Source: Flavobacterium sharifuzzamanii (lineage in GTDB: Bacteria; Bacteroidota; Bacteroidia; Flavobacteriales; Flavobacteriaceae). Taken from it: a stretch of DNA of 64,000 nt. Position 1 is the first letter of the stretch. Each line of letters opens with the position of its first letter. The stretch is from contig NZ_QJGZ01000037.1 of NCBI RefSeq assembly GCF_003254585.1, positions 372,001 to 436,000 of the forward strand, written 5' to 3'. Under the pieces are notes generated by a model, which did not search any database, had not been told where the DNA came from, and was given only the letters and a program-made list of their open reading frames with translations. Positions 42,041 through 49,336 of the stretch are shown in pieces. The position numbers and the translations under genes were made by a program.

Positions 42041-42940
42041 TTATAGCATGTTAATAGTTTCTTCCATAGAATCAAAAATACGGATTCTATCTGTTAGAAC
42101 TTTTTGGTCAATGTGTTCAACCATTTTACCCATAAGCCAGATTTCGTTGTTTTCCTGCAGCAATTTCTGTCCCATAGATTTTACATACTGATTAATTACG
42201 CTTCTGTCAGGTTGAACAGTCATGAAAGAAATGAACGTAATGTTCTCAAAATGTTTGGTTAAATCCTGGAGATTTTCAATTGGCATGCTTTCTCCTAGAT
42301 AAATGGTTTTGTAACCTTTATCAAGAATTTCGTATTGCAAGTACAATAATCCGATCTGGTGAATTTCGTTTAACGGAAGTGATAAAACAAAAATACGATC
42401 GGTTTTGATTGGTTTTCTAATCTGAAGGCTTTCGGTGTAAATTAAGATTTTCTGCTTAATTAAATGACTCATAAAGTGTTCATTAGCAGGAGTGATGGTT
42501 TCAGACTGCCATAATAATCCCAGTTCTTTTAAAAGAGGTAAAAAATGTTCTTTAAAAACTTCTTTAAATGTTTTTTCGGTAATTAGCCAATCAAATGTGT
42601 TAAAGAATAACTCTTGATCAAAATTCATCATTGCCATTTTAAAAGATGTAATGGCGTAGTTTTGAGAGTTTTTCTTCGAGATTATTTCGCGTACCAATTG
42701 TGGTATCTTTTCTTCAGGGTATGTTGCAATTTTAGAAATCTTATAGCCGTATTCGTGCAATAACGTTATATTTAAAAGTTTCTGCAGATTGTGAAGGTTG
42801 TAAAATCTAATATTAGTATCGGTTCGCATAGGTTCAAGGATGTTGTATCTCTTTTCCCAGATGCGTATGGTATGCGCTTTTATTCCAGATAAGTTCTCAA
42901 GATCTTTAATGCTGAAAACAGTTTTAATATTGTTTATCAT
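42041..42940 (-). CDS. MerR-family regulator with B12-binding domain (CarH/LitR-like)
   Basis: A 299-residue regulator beside crtI. Residues 1-75 are a MerR helix-turn-helix (FSIKDLENLSGIKAHTIRIWEKRYNIL). Residues 85-170 form the helical cap with W144-x9-E154-H155, and 180-295 a B12-binding Rossmann fold containing E192-I-H194-Q-I-G197, the ExHxxG motif that supplies the lower cobalt ligand. In CarH these parts bind adenosylcobalamin, keep the gene repressed in the dark and release on light. The residue after the Trp is Gln145, where CarH has the His that re-ligates cobalt in the light. A B12 photoreceptor role is inferred. Confidence 0.88.
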   Translation of the reverse strand: MINNIKTVFSIKDLENLSGIKAHTIRIWEKRYNILEPMRTDTNIRFYNLHNLQKLLNITLLHEYGYKISKIATYPEEKIPQLVREIISKKNSQNYAITSFKMAMMNFDQELFFNTFDWLITEKTFKEVFKEHFLPLLKELGLLWQSETITPANEHFMSHLIKQKILIYTESLQIRKPIKTDRIFVLSLPLNEIHQIGLLYLQYEILDKGYKTIYLGESMPIENLQDLTKHFENITFISFMTVQPDRSVINQYVKSMGQKLLQENNEIWLMGKMVEHIDQKVLTDRIRIFDSMEETINML

Positions 42941-43092
42941 TTTTTGCGATTAAGTCAACAAATGTAAAATAAAATCTTAGATTCGGCCTTAAAACTACAT
43001 TAAAAAGATAGAGGATTAGAGGTTTAGGTATTCAAAATATATTTTTTACCTATAATCAGGTATATAATTTTTAAGAAATATATTACTTTGAT

Positions 43093-43140
43093 AAAAAAAA
43101 CGGTCTGCATATCAAAAATATGCAGACCATTTTTAATTTT
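43093..43140. terminator. Terminator of the TPR protein gene
   Basis: GGTCTGCATAT / ATATGCAGACC hairpin at 43102-43128 with A/T tracts on both sides, adjacent to the minus-strand stop at 43151. Confidence 0.85.
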
Positions 43141-43150
43141 TAGGCTGTTG

Positions 43151-43651
43151 TTATTTACAAAAAGTAGCTTTGTTTTTTATAGCGCTCTGACTTCCAAGCT
43201 CAATTGCTTTGCTGAAATCTTTGCAAGAGTTTTTCTTATCGCCAATTTTGTTGTAAGCCAAACCTCTTAGGTTGTAGGCAACGTAATCTTTCGGGTTTAA
43301 GCCTAAAGAAGCTGTACAATCATCAATTGTCCCTTGATAGTTTTGTAATTTGTAATTCACATTGGCTCTGCCTGTAAAAGCGTCGGCATTCATGCTATCC
43401 AACTCGATTGTTTTGCTAAAGTCTGCTTGAGCGCCTTTTAAATCATTTAGTTTGAATTTTGCGACACCGCGATTCTGATAAGCCTCGACAAATTTAGAAT
43501 TCATGCTAATGGCTTTGGTGTAATCGGCGATTGCGCCTTTTGTGTTGCCGGCTTCAGCTTTTTTCATGGCTTTGTCAAAATAGCCAGTTGCAGATTGTGC
43601 CCAGATAGAGCATGTAATCATCATAAATGATGCTAATAGTAGGTTTTTCAT
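43151..43651 (-). CDS. Exported tetratricopeptide-repeat protein
   Basis: A 166-residue protein with a signal peptide (cleavage after IWAQ, about 19) and about four TPR units (AIADYTKAISMNSKFVEAYQNRGVAKF, GAQADFSKTIELDSMNADAFTGRANVNY, GTIDDCTASLGLNPKDYVAYNLRGLAY, NSCKDFSKAIELG). It could scaffold periplasmic protein complexes. It lies alone between the MerR gene (same strand) and a divergent hypothetical gene. Confidence 0.88.
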   Translation of the reverse strand: MKNLLLASFMMITCSIWAQSATGYFDKAMKKAEAGNTKGAIADYTKAISMNSKFVEAYQNRGVAKFKLNDLKGAQADFSKTIELDSMNADAFTGRANVNYKLQNYQGTIDDCTASLGLNPKDYVAYNLRGLAYNKIGDKKNSCKDFSKAIELGSQSAIKNKATFCK

Positions 43652-43823
43652 AAAACTAATTTGGGATTAGTGATTTTATTATTTGTCAACGAATTTAAGA
43701 AAGTTTTTATTTTGTAAGAGGATTTCTTTTTTAAATATTGGTTAGAAAATTTAAGGGTTTATTAAAAAAGGGATAATTGGGAAAAGTAAAATATTAATAC
43801 ATTAGTAATTAAAGAAATATAAA

Positions 43824-44594
43824 ATGAGCGATTGGAACACACTGCATTTTTTTGATGATAAAACCTTTTACGCAAAAGTTGTTCCTGATTTATTAGGGGA
43901 AGGGGAGCTGTTAAAAAAGCATTTTGAATCAAAATTAGGAAACAATATTTTGTGGGACAACAGGAATTCTAAAGAAAGAATTGATGCGATTTTAAAATTT
44001 TGTCATTTTTTTGACAAAGATTTTAAAGTGCATCAGGATTTGTATGCTCTTATATCTAGGGAGAAAAAACCAGGCGAACAATATTTAGAAGCTTTACATG
44101 CAATTCGCAAAGATGAAAAAGAGTTTAAAAAACAAAATAGTCAAGTGATTGATGATTTAACTGAGATTTTACCGTTGCTGATTTTTTCTGAATGTGCTAG
44201 TTTTAATCCGCATTTGATTTTAGGGCGAAATATTTTTAGAAGTCGTGTTAATGCTAGACCAAAGTCGGCAGCAGCAGAAATTATTACAAGAATTACAGAT
44301 CAGGAATATGGAAGCGTTTTTCCGTATAATTCGGGAATAGTAAATTGGGTCACTAATGATGATTTACAGCTTTTGTGGATGGATAAAGAAAGTTTGTTTT
44401 CGACGGATGCGGATTCTGAAGGCTATTTTCAGGAGTTTTTGAAATTTATAGAAATTGCAATTGAAAATAATCTTGGCGTTGTTTCAGGGAGTAATATGAA
44501 GGAGTCGATATTGAATAGTATTGAGAAGCCTATTCTTGCAATTAATTTAGATTTGGAAGCATTGGCCCTTTCGTGCATTATTAACTATAAGTAG
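43824..44594 (+). CDS. Hypothetical protein, soluble
   Basis: A 256-residue protein without a leader or membrane segment. Helix-rich, with a distinct start (MSDWNTLHFFDDKTFYAKVVPDLLGEGELLKKHF) and no recognised motif. The 'DDLQLLWMDKESLF' segment and the C-terminal LAINLDLEALALSCIINYK recur in Bacteroidota proteins only as an unnamed family as far as I can tell. A terminator-like hairpin follows at 44611, and tRNA-Lys lies convergent to it. Confidence 0.7.
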   Translation: MSDWNTLHFFDDKTFYAKVVPDLLGEGELLKKHFESKLGNNILWDNRNSKERIDAILKFCHFFDKDFKVHQDLYALISREKKPGEQYLEALHAIRKDEKEFKKQNSQVIDDLTEILPLLIFSECASFNPHLILGRNIFRSRVNARPKSAAAEIITRITDQEYGSVFPYNSGIVNWVTNDDLQLLWMDKESLFSTDADSEGYFQEFLKFIEIAIENNLGVVSGSNMKESILNSIEKPILAINLDLEALALSCIINYK

Positions 44595-44610
44595 AATTGC
44601 TCTAAAAACA

Positions 44611-44644
44611 AAAAAGGCCAAGTAAAATAATTACTTGACCTTTT
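44611..44644. terminator. Terminator shared by the hypothetical gene and tRNA-Lys
   Basis: AAAAGGCCAAGTAA / TTACTTGACCTTTT hairpin with T-rich 3' sides in both directions. A near copy (AAAGGTCGAGTAA type) lies at 46026-46060, next to another tRNA-Lys. Confidence 0.8.
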
Positions 44645-44645
44645 G

Positions 44646-44718
44646 TGACCCGACTGGGGCTCGAACCCAGGACCCCATCATTAAAAGTGATGTGCTCTAC
44701 CGACTGAGCTATCGAGTC
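44646..44718 (-). tRNA. tRNA-Lys (UUU)
   Basis: A 73-base cloverleaf. The acceptor stem GACTCGA pairs with TCGGGTC, the D arm is TAGCTCAGTCGGTAGAGCA, the anticodon loop CTTTTAA gives anticodon TTT, and the T arm is CTGGGTTCGAGCCCCAG. CCA is not encoded. The body is identical to the copies at 46062 and 46175. Confidence 0.96.
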
Positions 44719-44739
44719 TTCATTTCTTCAATGAGGGTG

Positions 44740-44769
44740 CAAATATAAGTACTTTATTTAGCTTAACAA
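44740..44769 (-). promoter_or_regulatory. Promoter of tRNA-Lys (first copy)
   Basis: On the minus strand TTG (44767-44769), 19 bases, TATATTTG (44740-44747). This is a close fit to the Bacteroidota -33/-7 consensus, about 22 bases before the tRNA 5' end. Beyond it, up to the lipoprotein gene at 45069, about 300 bases have nothing recognised. Confidence 0.85.
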
Positions 44770-45068
44770 GTCTTTTTTTAATGAATTTTTGAATAAAATT
44801 TAATTGTTGTTGTAAGTGTTTGTTTTGTAGTGAAATATGTTTTTGTATTTTGTGAAGACTTCAATAATGAAAAAGAAAAGTTTTAAAAAAAATTGGGGTT
44901 CTTTAATTTGGAGGATACTTTTTAAACTCACTGATTAAGGAGATGGAAATTATTTTACCTCAAAAATAGTTTTATATTAGCTGTATAAACTGTGTTCTTT
45001 TTCTTTTTGAAATAGAGAAGAATTGAAGGTTATGTAAGTAATGTGAATTTTATAATATTAGTCATCGA

Positions 45069-45827
45069 ATGAATAGATTCTTAATGTCTCTAATTTTTGT
45101 AGTAAGCTTGGTTAGTTGTCAAAACTCAAAAAAAGAAATATATGTTGCGCTTGAAAAATTTGATAATTCTTTAGATTCATTGATTGTTGGGAAAGTTTAT
45201 GATGAACCCAAAATGTTGATTTTTCAGGGGGATACTTTGTATGGTAATCCGAAAGGCATTAATGAAACTTGTTATCAAATTGTTGGATCTGATTCTGTAA
45301 AAGTAGATGCCAATTGTCATATTTATAAGTTTAAAAATAATCAATTGGTAATAAATTCAAGTGAAAACTTTCTTGGGGAAAAATTTGTGCAAAAGTTTAT
45401 TTATTTTAAAGATAAGATTGATAATAGGTTGGTTGATGATTTAAGGAAAGTTAAATCGGATACGGTTTACTTCGGTTGTCTTAAGAAATATGATGAAATG
45501 GGGAATGTTGTAAAAAAAGTAATTAACAGTACTTGGAAAGAGATTCAAAAAGGCGGAACAGTAGTCATTAATGAAAATCGTATTCTAGAAGTTTCCAATT
45601 ATAATAGCAGTAATAAAGTAACTATATGGCGAAAAGAATACTTCAATAAACAATATAATGTAGATAGCTTAAGGAATACAGATGTAGAAAGAATTGCTTC
45701 AAGTAAGTTTAATGGTTTGGATGAAGGTGATTATTCATATAAGGGGGATAAGCATGGTAATTGGGTAGTTAAAAAAAGTGATAGAAAAGAAAATCCCGAT
45801 GTGTATTATAGAGAAATAATCTATTAA
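45069..45827 (+). CDS. Hypothetical lipoprotein
   Basis: A 252-residue lipoprotein (leader to VVSLVSC, Cys near residue 17) without a recognised domain. It is Asn/Lys/Val-rich, and the C-terminal half may be strand-rich with MORN-like words (DEGDYSYKGDKHGNWVVKKSD). It lies between tRNA-Lys and tRNA-Leu, which are on the other strand. Its terminator is shared with tRNA-Leu. A surface or periplasmic role is likely, but function is unknown. Confidence 0.65.
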   Translation: MNRFLMSLIFVVSLVSCQNSKKEIYVALEKFDNSLDSLIVGKVYDEPKMLIFQGDTLYGNPKGINETCYQIVGSDSVKVDANCHIYKFKNNQLVINSSENFLGEKFVQKFIYFKDKIDNRLVDDLRKVKSDTVYFGCLKKYDEMGNVVKKVINSTWKEIQKGGTVVINENRILEVSNYNSSNKVTIWRKEYFNKQYNVDSLRNTDVERIASSKFNGLDEGDYSYKGDKHGNWVVKKSDRKENPDVYYREIIY

Positions 45828-45898
45828 AGCGTTTATAATTATTTAAATTTTTAATCAGGCTTTAATAGAAATTAATTCAATAAGAATAAAGTAAAATA

Positions 45899-45934
45899 AA
45901 AAAAGCCTATTTCAGAACGAAATAGGCTTTTTTA
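45899..45934. terminator. Bidirectional terminator between lipoprotein gene and tRNA-Leu
   Basis: AAAAAGCCTATTTC / GAAATAGGCTTTTTT hairpin, with A/T tracts on both sides. Confidence 0.9.
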
Positions 45935-45935
45935 G

Positions 45936-46018
45936 TGACCATGGAGGGATTTGAACCCTCACGCCCTTACGAGCACCACCCCCTCAAGATGGCGAGTCTA
46001 CCGTTTCTCCACATGGCC
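45936..46018 (-). tRNA. tRNA-Leu (GAG)
   Basis: An 83-base tRNA with the long variable arm of class II. The acceptor stem GGCCATG pairs with CATGGTC, and the anticodon stem CCATC/GGTGG frames loop TTGAGGG, giving anticodon GAG. CCA is not encoded. No promoter fits in the few bases before its 5' end, so it probably depends on the tRNA-Lys transcription unit upstream. Confidence 0.95.
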
Positions 46019-46025
46019 TAAAAAG

Positions 46026-46060
46026 AAAAAAGGTCGAGTAAAATAAATTACCCGACCTTT
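46026..46060 (-). terminator. Terminator-like hairpin between tRNA-Lys and tRNA-Leu
   Basis: AAAGGTCGAGTAA / TTACCCGACCTTT hairpin, near copy of 44611-44644, in the middle of a tRNA operon. It may be a weak attenuating terminator or an RNA-processing signal. Confidence 0.65.
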
Positions 46061-46061
46061 G

Positions 46062-46134
46062 TGACCCGACTGGGGCTCGAACCCAGGACCCCATCATTAA
46101 AAGTGATGTGCTCTACCGACTGAGCTATCGAGTC
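46062..46134 (-). tRNA. tRNA-Lys (UUU), second copy
   Basis: The same 73-base sequence as at 44646, anticodon TTT. It lies 40 bases after the third copy and before the hairpin and tRNA-Leu. Confidence 0.96.
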
Positions 46135-46174
46135 ATTGCTTTCAAGAAATTTAATTTGTTAATCACAAAATTTG

Positions 46175-46247
46175 TGACCCGACTGGGGCTCGAACCCAGG
46201 ACCCCATCATTAAAAGTGATGTGCTCTACCGACTGAGCTATCGAGTC
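46175..46247 (-). tRNA. tRNA-Lys (UUU), third copy
   Basis: The same 73-base sequence, first in the Lys-Lys-Leu operon read from the promoter at 46271-46302. Confidence 0.96.
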
Positions 46248-46270
46248 ATTTAATTTCTTGAATGCGGGTG

Positions 46271-46302
46271 CAAATATAAGGAGTTTTTTTTGAAGTTTCC
46301 AA
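46271..46302 (-). promoter_or_regulatory. Promoter of the Lys-Lys-Leu tRNA operon
   Basis: On the minus strand TTG (46300-46302), 21 bases, TATATTTG (46271-46278), followed by GCACCCGCATTCAAG-like leader matching the leader of the first tRNA-Lys copy. Confidence 0.8.
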
Positions 46303-46373
46303 GCTATTTTATCATAAATTTGTCTTTTTTTTGGAAAAATCTCCAATTGCTTAGTTTATAAGGTTTTATTAAT

Positions 46374-46892
46374 ATGAAAAAAATTGTACTGTTAGGTTAC
46401 ATGGGTTGCGGAAAGTCAACAATCGCCCAAAATTTGTCAAAAATTACAAATATTCCGTTCCTAGATTTGGATAAATGTATCGAAGAAAGAGCAAATTTAT
46501 CCATAAATGAGATTTTTGAGAAGCACGGAGAAGTGTATTTTCGAAAATTAGAACACGAAATGTTTGTCGAATTGCTGCAGTCTTCCGAAAATAACATTAT
46601 AGGATTAGGTGGAGGAACTCCATGTTATGCCAATAATCATGAATTATTAAAAGGAGATGATGTTGTATCTATATATTTAAAAGCATCAATTGATACCTTA
46701 TATAATAGATTGGTGCATAATAAAAGCAAACGTCCTTTGATTGCTAATATGAATGAGGAAGAAATGAAAGAGTTTATCGCGAAACATTTATTCGACAGAA
46801 GTTATTATTACAATCAAGCAAAACATAAAGTTTCTGTAGATGATAAATCTGTCGAAGAAACGGTTCAGGATATTTTAGAAATCTTAGCTTAG
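46374..46892 (+). CDS. aroK: Shikimate kinase
   Basis: The enzyme phosphorylates shikimate at the 3-hydroxyl in aromatic amino acid synthesis. The 172-residue protein has Walker A GYMGCGKST at 8-16, shikimate-binding DLDKCIEERANLSINEIFEKHGEVYFRKLE, and GLGGGTPC near 78. A late RPLI segment is the lid. The ATG follows AT-rich upstream DNA. The last 9 bases overlap the convergent phosphoribosyltransferase gene. Confidence 0.94.
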   Translation: MKKIVLLGYMGCGKSTIAQNLSKITNIPFLDLDKCIEERANLSINEIFEKHGEVYFRKLEHEMFVELLQSSENNIIGLGGGTPCYANNHELLKGDDVVSIYLKASIDTLYNRLVHNKSKRPLIANMNEEEMKEFIAKHLFDRSYYYNQAKHKVSVDDKSVEETVQDILEILA

Positions 46893-47384
46893 AGAAGCAT
46901 AATCACCGTTTTCTGAATTGAAAACTACTTGAACATGCTCTAATAAAGAAGTTGAAAGCGAGATTCCTTTAAAATCTGCCTTTACAGGGTATTTTTTATG
47001 GTTTCGGTCAACAAGTACTGCTGTTTTGAATTTTTTAAGCGGAACATCTAAGAAATGACGAACAGCATATATTAATGTAGTGCCTGAGTTTAAGACGTCA
47101 TCAACCAGAACCAATCCTTTATTTTTATATTGTTCAGTACTTAATGAAGTTTGTATCGCTTCTTGCGGATTTTGTTTGTTTATTTTGACTTCGCAGATAG
47201 AAACCTTTAAGGTAGAAATGCTGCTGAGCGCCGAAGCGACTTTTTCGGCAAAAACAAATCCGTTAGAAGCAATTCCGGCAATAACAACTTCATCTTCGTC
47301 TACAAAAGTCTCGTAAATTTGGTAAGCGATACGTTTTATTTTATGTTCGATTTCCTGATGTGTTAGGATAATATTGTTGCTCAT
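46884..47384 (-). CDS. Phosphoribosyltransferase family protein
   Basis: A 166-residue type I phosphoribosyltransferase-fold protein with the PRPP-binding motif VLVDDVLNSGTTL near 101-113 and hood-like first helices. The family includes PyrR and hypoxanthine/uracil transferases; the lack of a clear PyrR signature leaves it unassigned. The ATG at 47384 is chosen; the longer frame reaches the AT-rich repeat spacer. Convergent with aroK, overlapping by 9 bases. Confidence 0.82.
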   Translation of the reverse strand: MSNNIILTHQEIEHKIKRIAYQIYETFVDEDEVVIAGIASNGFVFAEKVASALSSISTLKVSICEVKINKQNPQEAIQTSLSTEQYKNKGLVLVDDVLNSGTTLIYAVRHFLDVPLKKFKTAVLVDRNHKKYPVKADFKGISLSTSLLEHVQVVFNSENGDYASLS

Positions 47385-47404
47385 AATGTATTTTTTTGCT
47401 AAGA

Positions 47405-47519
47405 TAATTAATTTAAAATCCAATATAGAAAATCCAAAATCCAAATTTTAAGGGAAGTTTGTTCTGTTTTCTGTTTGGAATTTGATTGTTTTTTGAAATT
47501 TGGAATTTAATGAAATTTA
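47405..47519. repeat. AT-rich spacer of CCAAA / TTTGG words
   Basis: AAAATCCAAAATCCAAA at one side and TTTGGAATTTGATTGTT / GAAATTTGGAATTTAATG at the other, so the two sides are inverted with respect to each other. It lies between the phosphoribosyltransferase and S4 genes, same strand. Confidence 0.5.
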
Positions 47520-47522
47520 GAT

Positions 47523-47924
47523 TTATTCAGTTTCAGTTTCTTCTTCTTCGTCATCGTAAATTTCGTCTCCATAATCATCAATGTCTCTTCGGTCTTTTTT
47601 AGTCGGACGGCCTGTGCCGCTTCTTCTATAATGTTCTTTTGATAGTTTTAATAACTCTAAATGTGCATAAGCTTCTGGTGGAGTTTCATTTTTTCTGTAA
47701 ATATCAACCAATTTTGCTCCAACACGACTTTGCGGAATATCTAAAACCGTTATAATTTGTGTAATTTGATCTTTTCTAAAGGTAATTCGGTCTGTAGGAA
47801 AAACTTCTTTTGAAGGTTTTGCAATCTGTCCATTTACAGTGATCTGATTCTTTTTGCAAGCTTCAGTAACCATGTTTCTGGTCTTGTAATAACGAACGCA
47901 CCACAAGTATTTATCTATTCTCAT
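47523..47924 (-). CDS. S4-domain RNA-binding protein (Hsp15-like)
   Basis: A 133-residue protein. Residues 1-60 form an S4 RNA-binding motif (MRIDKYLWCVRYYKTRNMVTEACKKNQITVNGQ). The C-terminal 35 residues are highly acidic (DDEEEETETE). Hsp15 binds stalled 50S subunits carrying nascent chains in E. coli, and the sequence order fits this group. The ATG at 47924 is used, not a longer upstream frame. The gene is divergent to the FKBP lipoprotein. Confidence 0.88.
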   Translation of the reverse strand: MRIDKYLWCVRYYKTRNMVTEACKKNQITVNGQIAKPSKEVFPTDRITFRKDQITQIITVLDIPQSRVGAKLVDIYRKNETPPEAYAHLELLKLSKEHYRRSGTGRPTKKDRRDIDDYGDEIYDDEEEETETE

Positions 47925-48003
47925 AATTTTTCTAAAATCCAAGTTAAATTCTTTACAAAAATAAATCAATATTGTATCTTGCGCACCTAAAAAAATGATA
48001 ATA

Positions 48004-49173
48004 ATGAATAAATTTAAATATTATTTTGTTTTGTTACTTGCTGGTCTTGCCATCGTTTCTTGTAATAAAAAGGATGATGATGAGGTGGTAGTTGTTCCTT
48101 TGAGGGATTATGCTGTGCAGTATAAAGCAGATAATGATTCGATTGAAAAATATTTAAAGACAAATTATATTACTGTAACAGAGAATTATGATGTTACAAT
48201 AGCAAAGATTCCAGCAGGAGGAACACAGACTTCTATTTGGGATCAGCAAGAGTATCCTTTGAGAATTAGACCCGTTTCTAGTCGTGGTGTTGATTATAAG
48301 GTTTATTATCTAAGTTTTAGAGAAGGTGTTGGTGAGAGACCATGTAATTTTGATGAGATTACTGTTTCATACACAGGAACATTTTTAGATAATAAGCAGT
48401 TTGATAGTTCGTATGGAGTTGAGCGTAATTTTAATTTAGATATTTATGTCACAGCACCTATTATAGATGGTTGGCCTGAGATTATGCCACAATTTAGAGT
48501 AGGAACTCGTAATGCAACAGGTACCGATGGAAGTTTTACATATGATGGCTATGGAGCTGGAGTAATGTTTTTGCCTTCAGGATTGGCATATTATGGAAAC
48601 CCTCCAGCAGGTATTCCTCAATATGCTCCTTTAGTATTTAGCTTTAAATTATTAGCTTTAAAGCGATCTGATCTTGAGTACAACGCTTCTACGCAAACAA
48701 AAGTAGGTGATGGTGTGCCAAGTTATTTGGAAGATCTTAATGGTGACGGTTATCTTTATGATCCGAGAGATACCGCAAGATACCCTACTTTGTCAGATGA
48801 TAAAATAGAAGATACTGATAAAGATGGAATTCCTGACTTTTTAGATTTTGACGACGACGGAGATGGCTATACAACTAGATTTGAACTTACCAAGCCTACT
48901 GATCAGATAGGTTGGGGAACATTAGATGGAACATCTTTTTATTTTGGAATAAGAAATTATTATCCTTGGGATCCAATGACTGATGATACTAATACGCCAA
49001 ATGTTGATGAAACAGAGCCGAGAGGAATTCCTAGAAGGCCTACTGGTAAACTTAAAGATGAAAATGCAACTGAATCAATAGATAATCCTAGAAGTTTTGT
49101 TCCAGAAGATTATACGGCACCAGGACGATTAAGAATTCATTTGGATAAAACATATCCTTATCAAAAGAAATAA
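48004..49173 (+). CDS. FKBP-type peptidyl-prolyl isomerase lipoprotein with Asp-rich calcium motifs
   Basis: A 389-residue lipoprotein (MNKFKYYFVLLLAGLAIVSC, Cys near residue 20, then KKDDDE). An FKBP-like domain occupies about 95-225 (GERPCNFDEITVSYTGTFLDNKQFDSSY and VMFLPSGLAYYGNPPAGIPQYAPLVFSFKLL). Asp-rich segments DLNGDGYLYD (about 245) and DTDKDGIPDFLDFDDDGDGYTT (about 275) look like thrombospondin type 3 calcium repeats. FKBP enzymes speed folding at proline. Another ATG three codons up is in frame. A gliding-motility FKBP is possible but nothing proves it. Confidence 0.88.
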   Translation: MNKFKYYFVLLLAGLAIVSCNKKDDDEVVVVPLRDYAVQYKADNDSIEKYLKTNYITVTENYDVTIAKIPAGGTQTSIWDQQEYPLRIRPVSSRGVDYKVYYLSFREGVGERPCNFDEITVSYTGTFLDNKQFDSSYGVERNFNLDIYVTAPIIDGWPEIMPQFRVGTRNATGTDGSFTYDGYGAGVMFLPSGLAYYGNPPAGIPQYAPLVFSFKLLALKRSDLEYNASTQTKVGDGVPSYLEDLNGDGYLYDPRDTARYPTLSDDKIEDTDKDGIPDFLDFDDDGDGYTTRFELTKPTDQIGWGTLDGTSFYFGIRNYYPWDPMTDDTNTPNVDETEPRGIPRRPTGKLKDENATESIDNPRSFVPEDYTAPGRLRIHLDKTYPYQKK

Positions 49174-49193
49174 TTTTTCAATATTATAAATGA

Positions 49194-49227
49194 AAGCCTC
49201 GAAATTCATATTTCGGGGCTTTTTTTG
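49194..49227 (+). terminator. Terminator after the FKBP lipoprotein gene
   Basis: AAGCCTCGAAAT / ATTTCGGGGCTTTTTTT hairpin. Confidence 0.85.
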
Positions 49228-49279
49228 TGGGGAAATATATGGTTTTGATCTTTCAGTTTTAAGAAAAGGTAGGGGTAAT

Positions 49280-49314
49280 AAAAAACCTCGAAATTCACAT
49301 TTCGAGGTTTTTTT
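49280..49314. terminator. Terminator for the transketolase operon
   Basis: AAAAAACCTCGAAAT / ATTTCGAGGTTTTTTT hairpin, just after the minus-strand stop of tktB-like gene. Sequence is close to the hairpin at 49194, suggesting local duplication. Confidence 0.85.
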
Positions 49315-49336
49315 ATAAAGTAAAAAAGTTTGAAAA

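Noticed and set aside
44719..46303. A genomic island at tRNA-Lys
   Set aside because: No integrase, no attachment-site repeat of a tRNA 3' end beyond whole-gene copies, and only one small lipoprotein gene lies between tRNAs.
46125..46346. A 73-codon open frame on the minus strand over the third tRNA-Lys
   Set aside because: It runs through the tRNA gene and its promoter. Composition is unlike a protein, and tRNA function explains the sequence.
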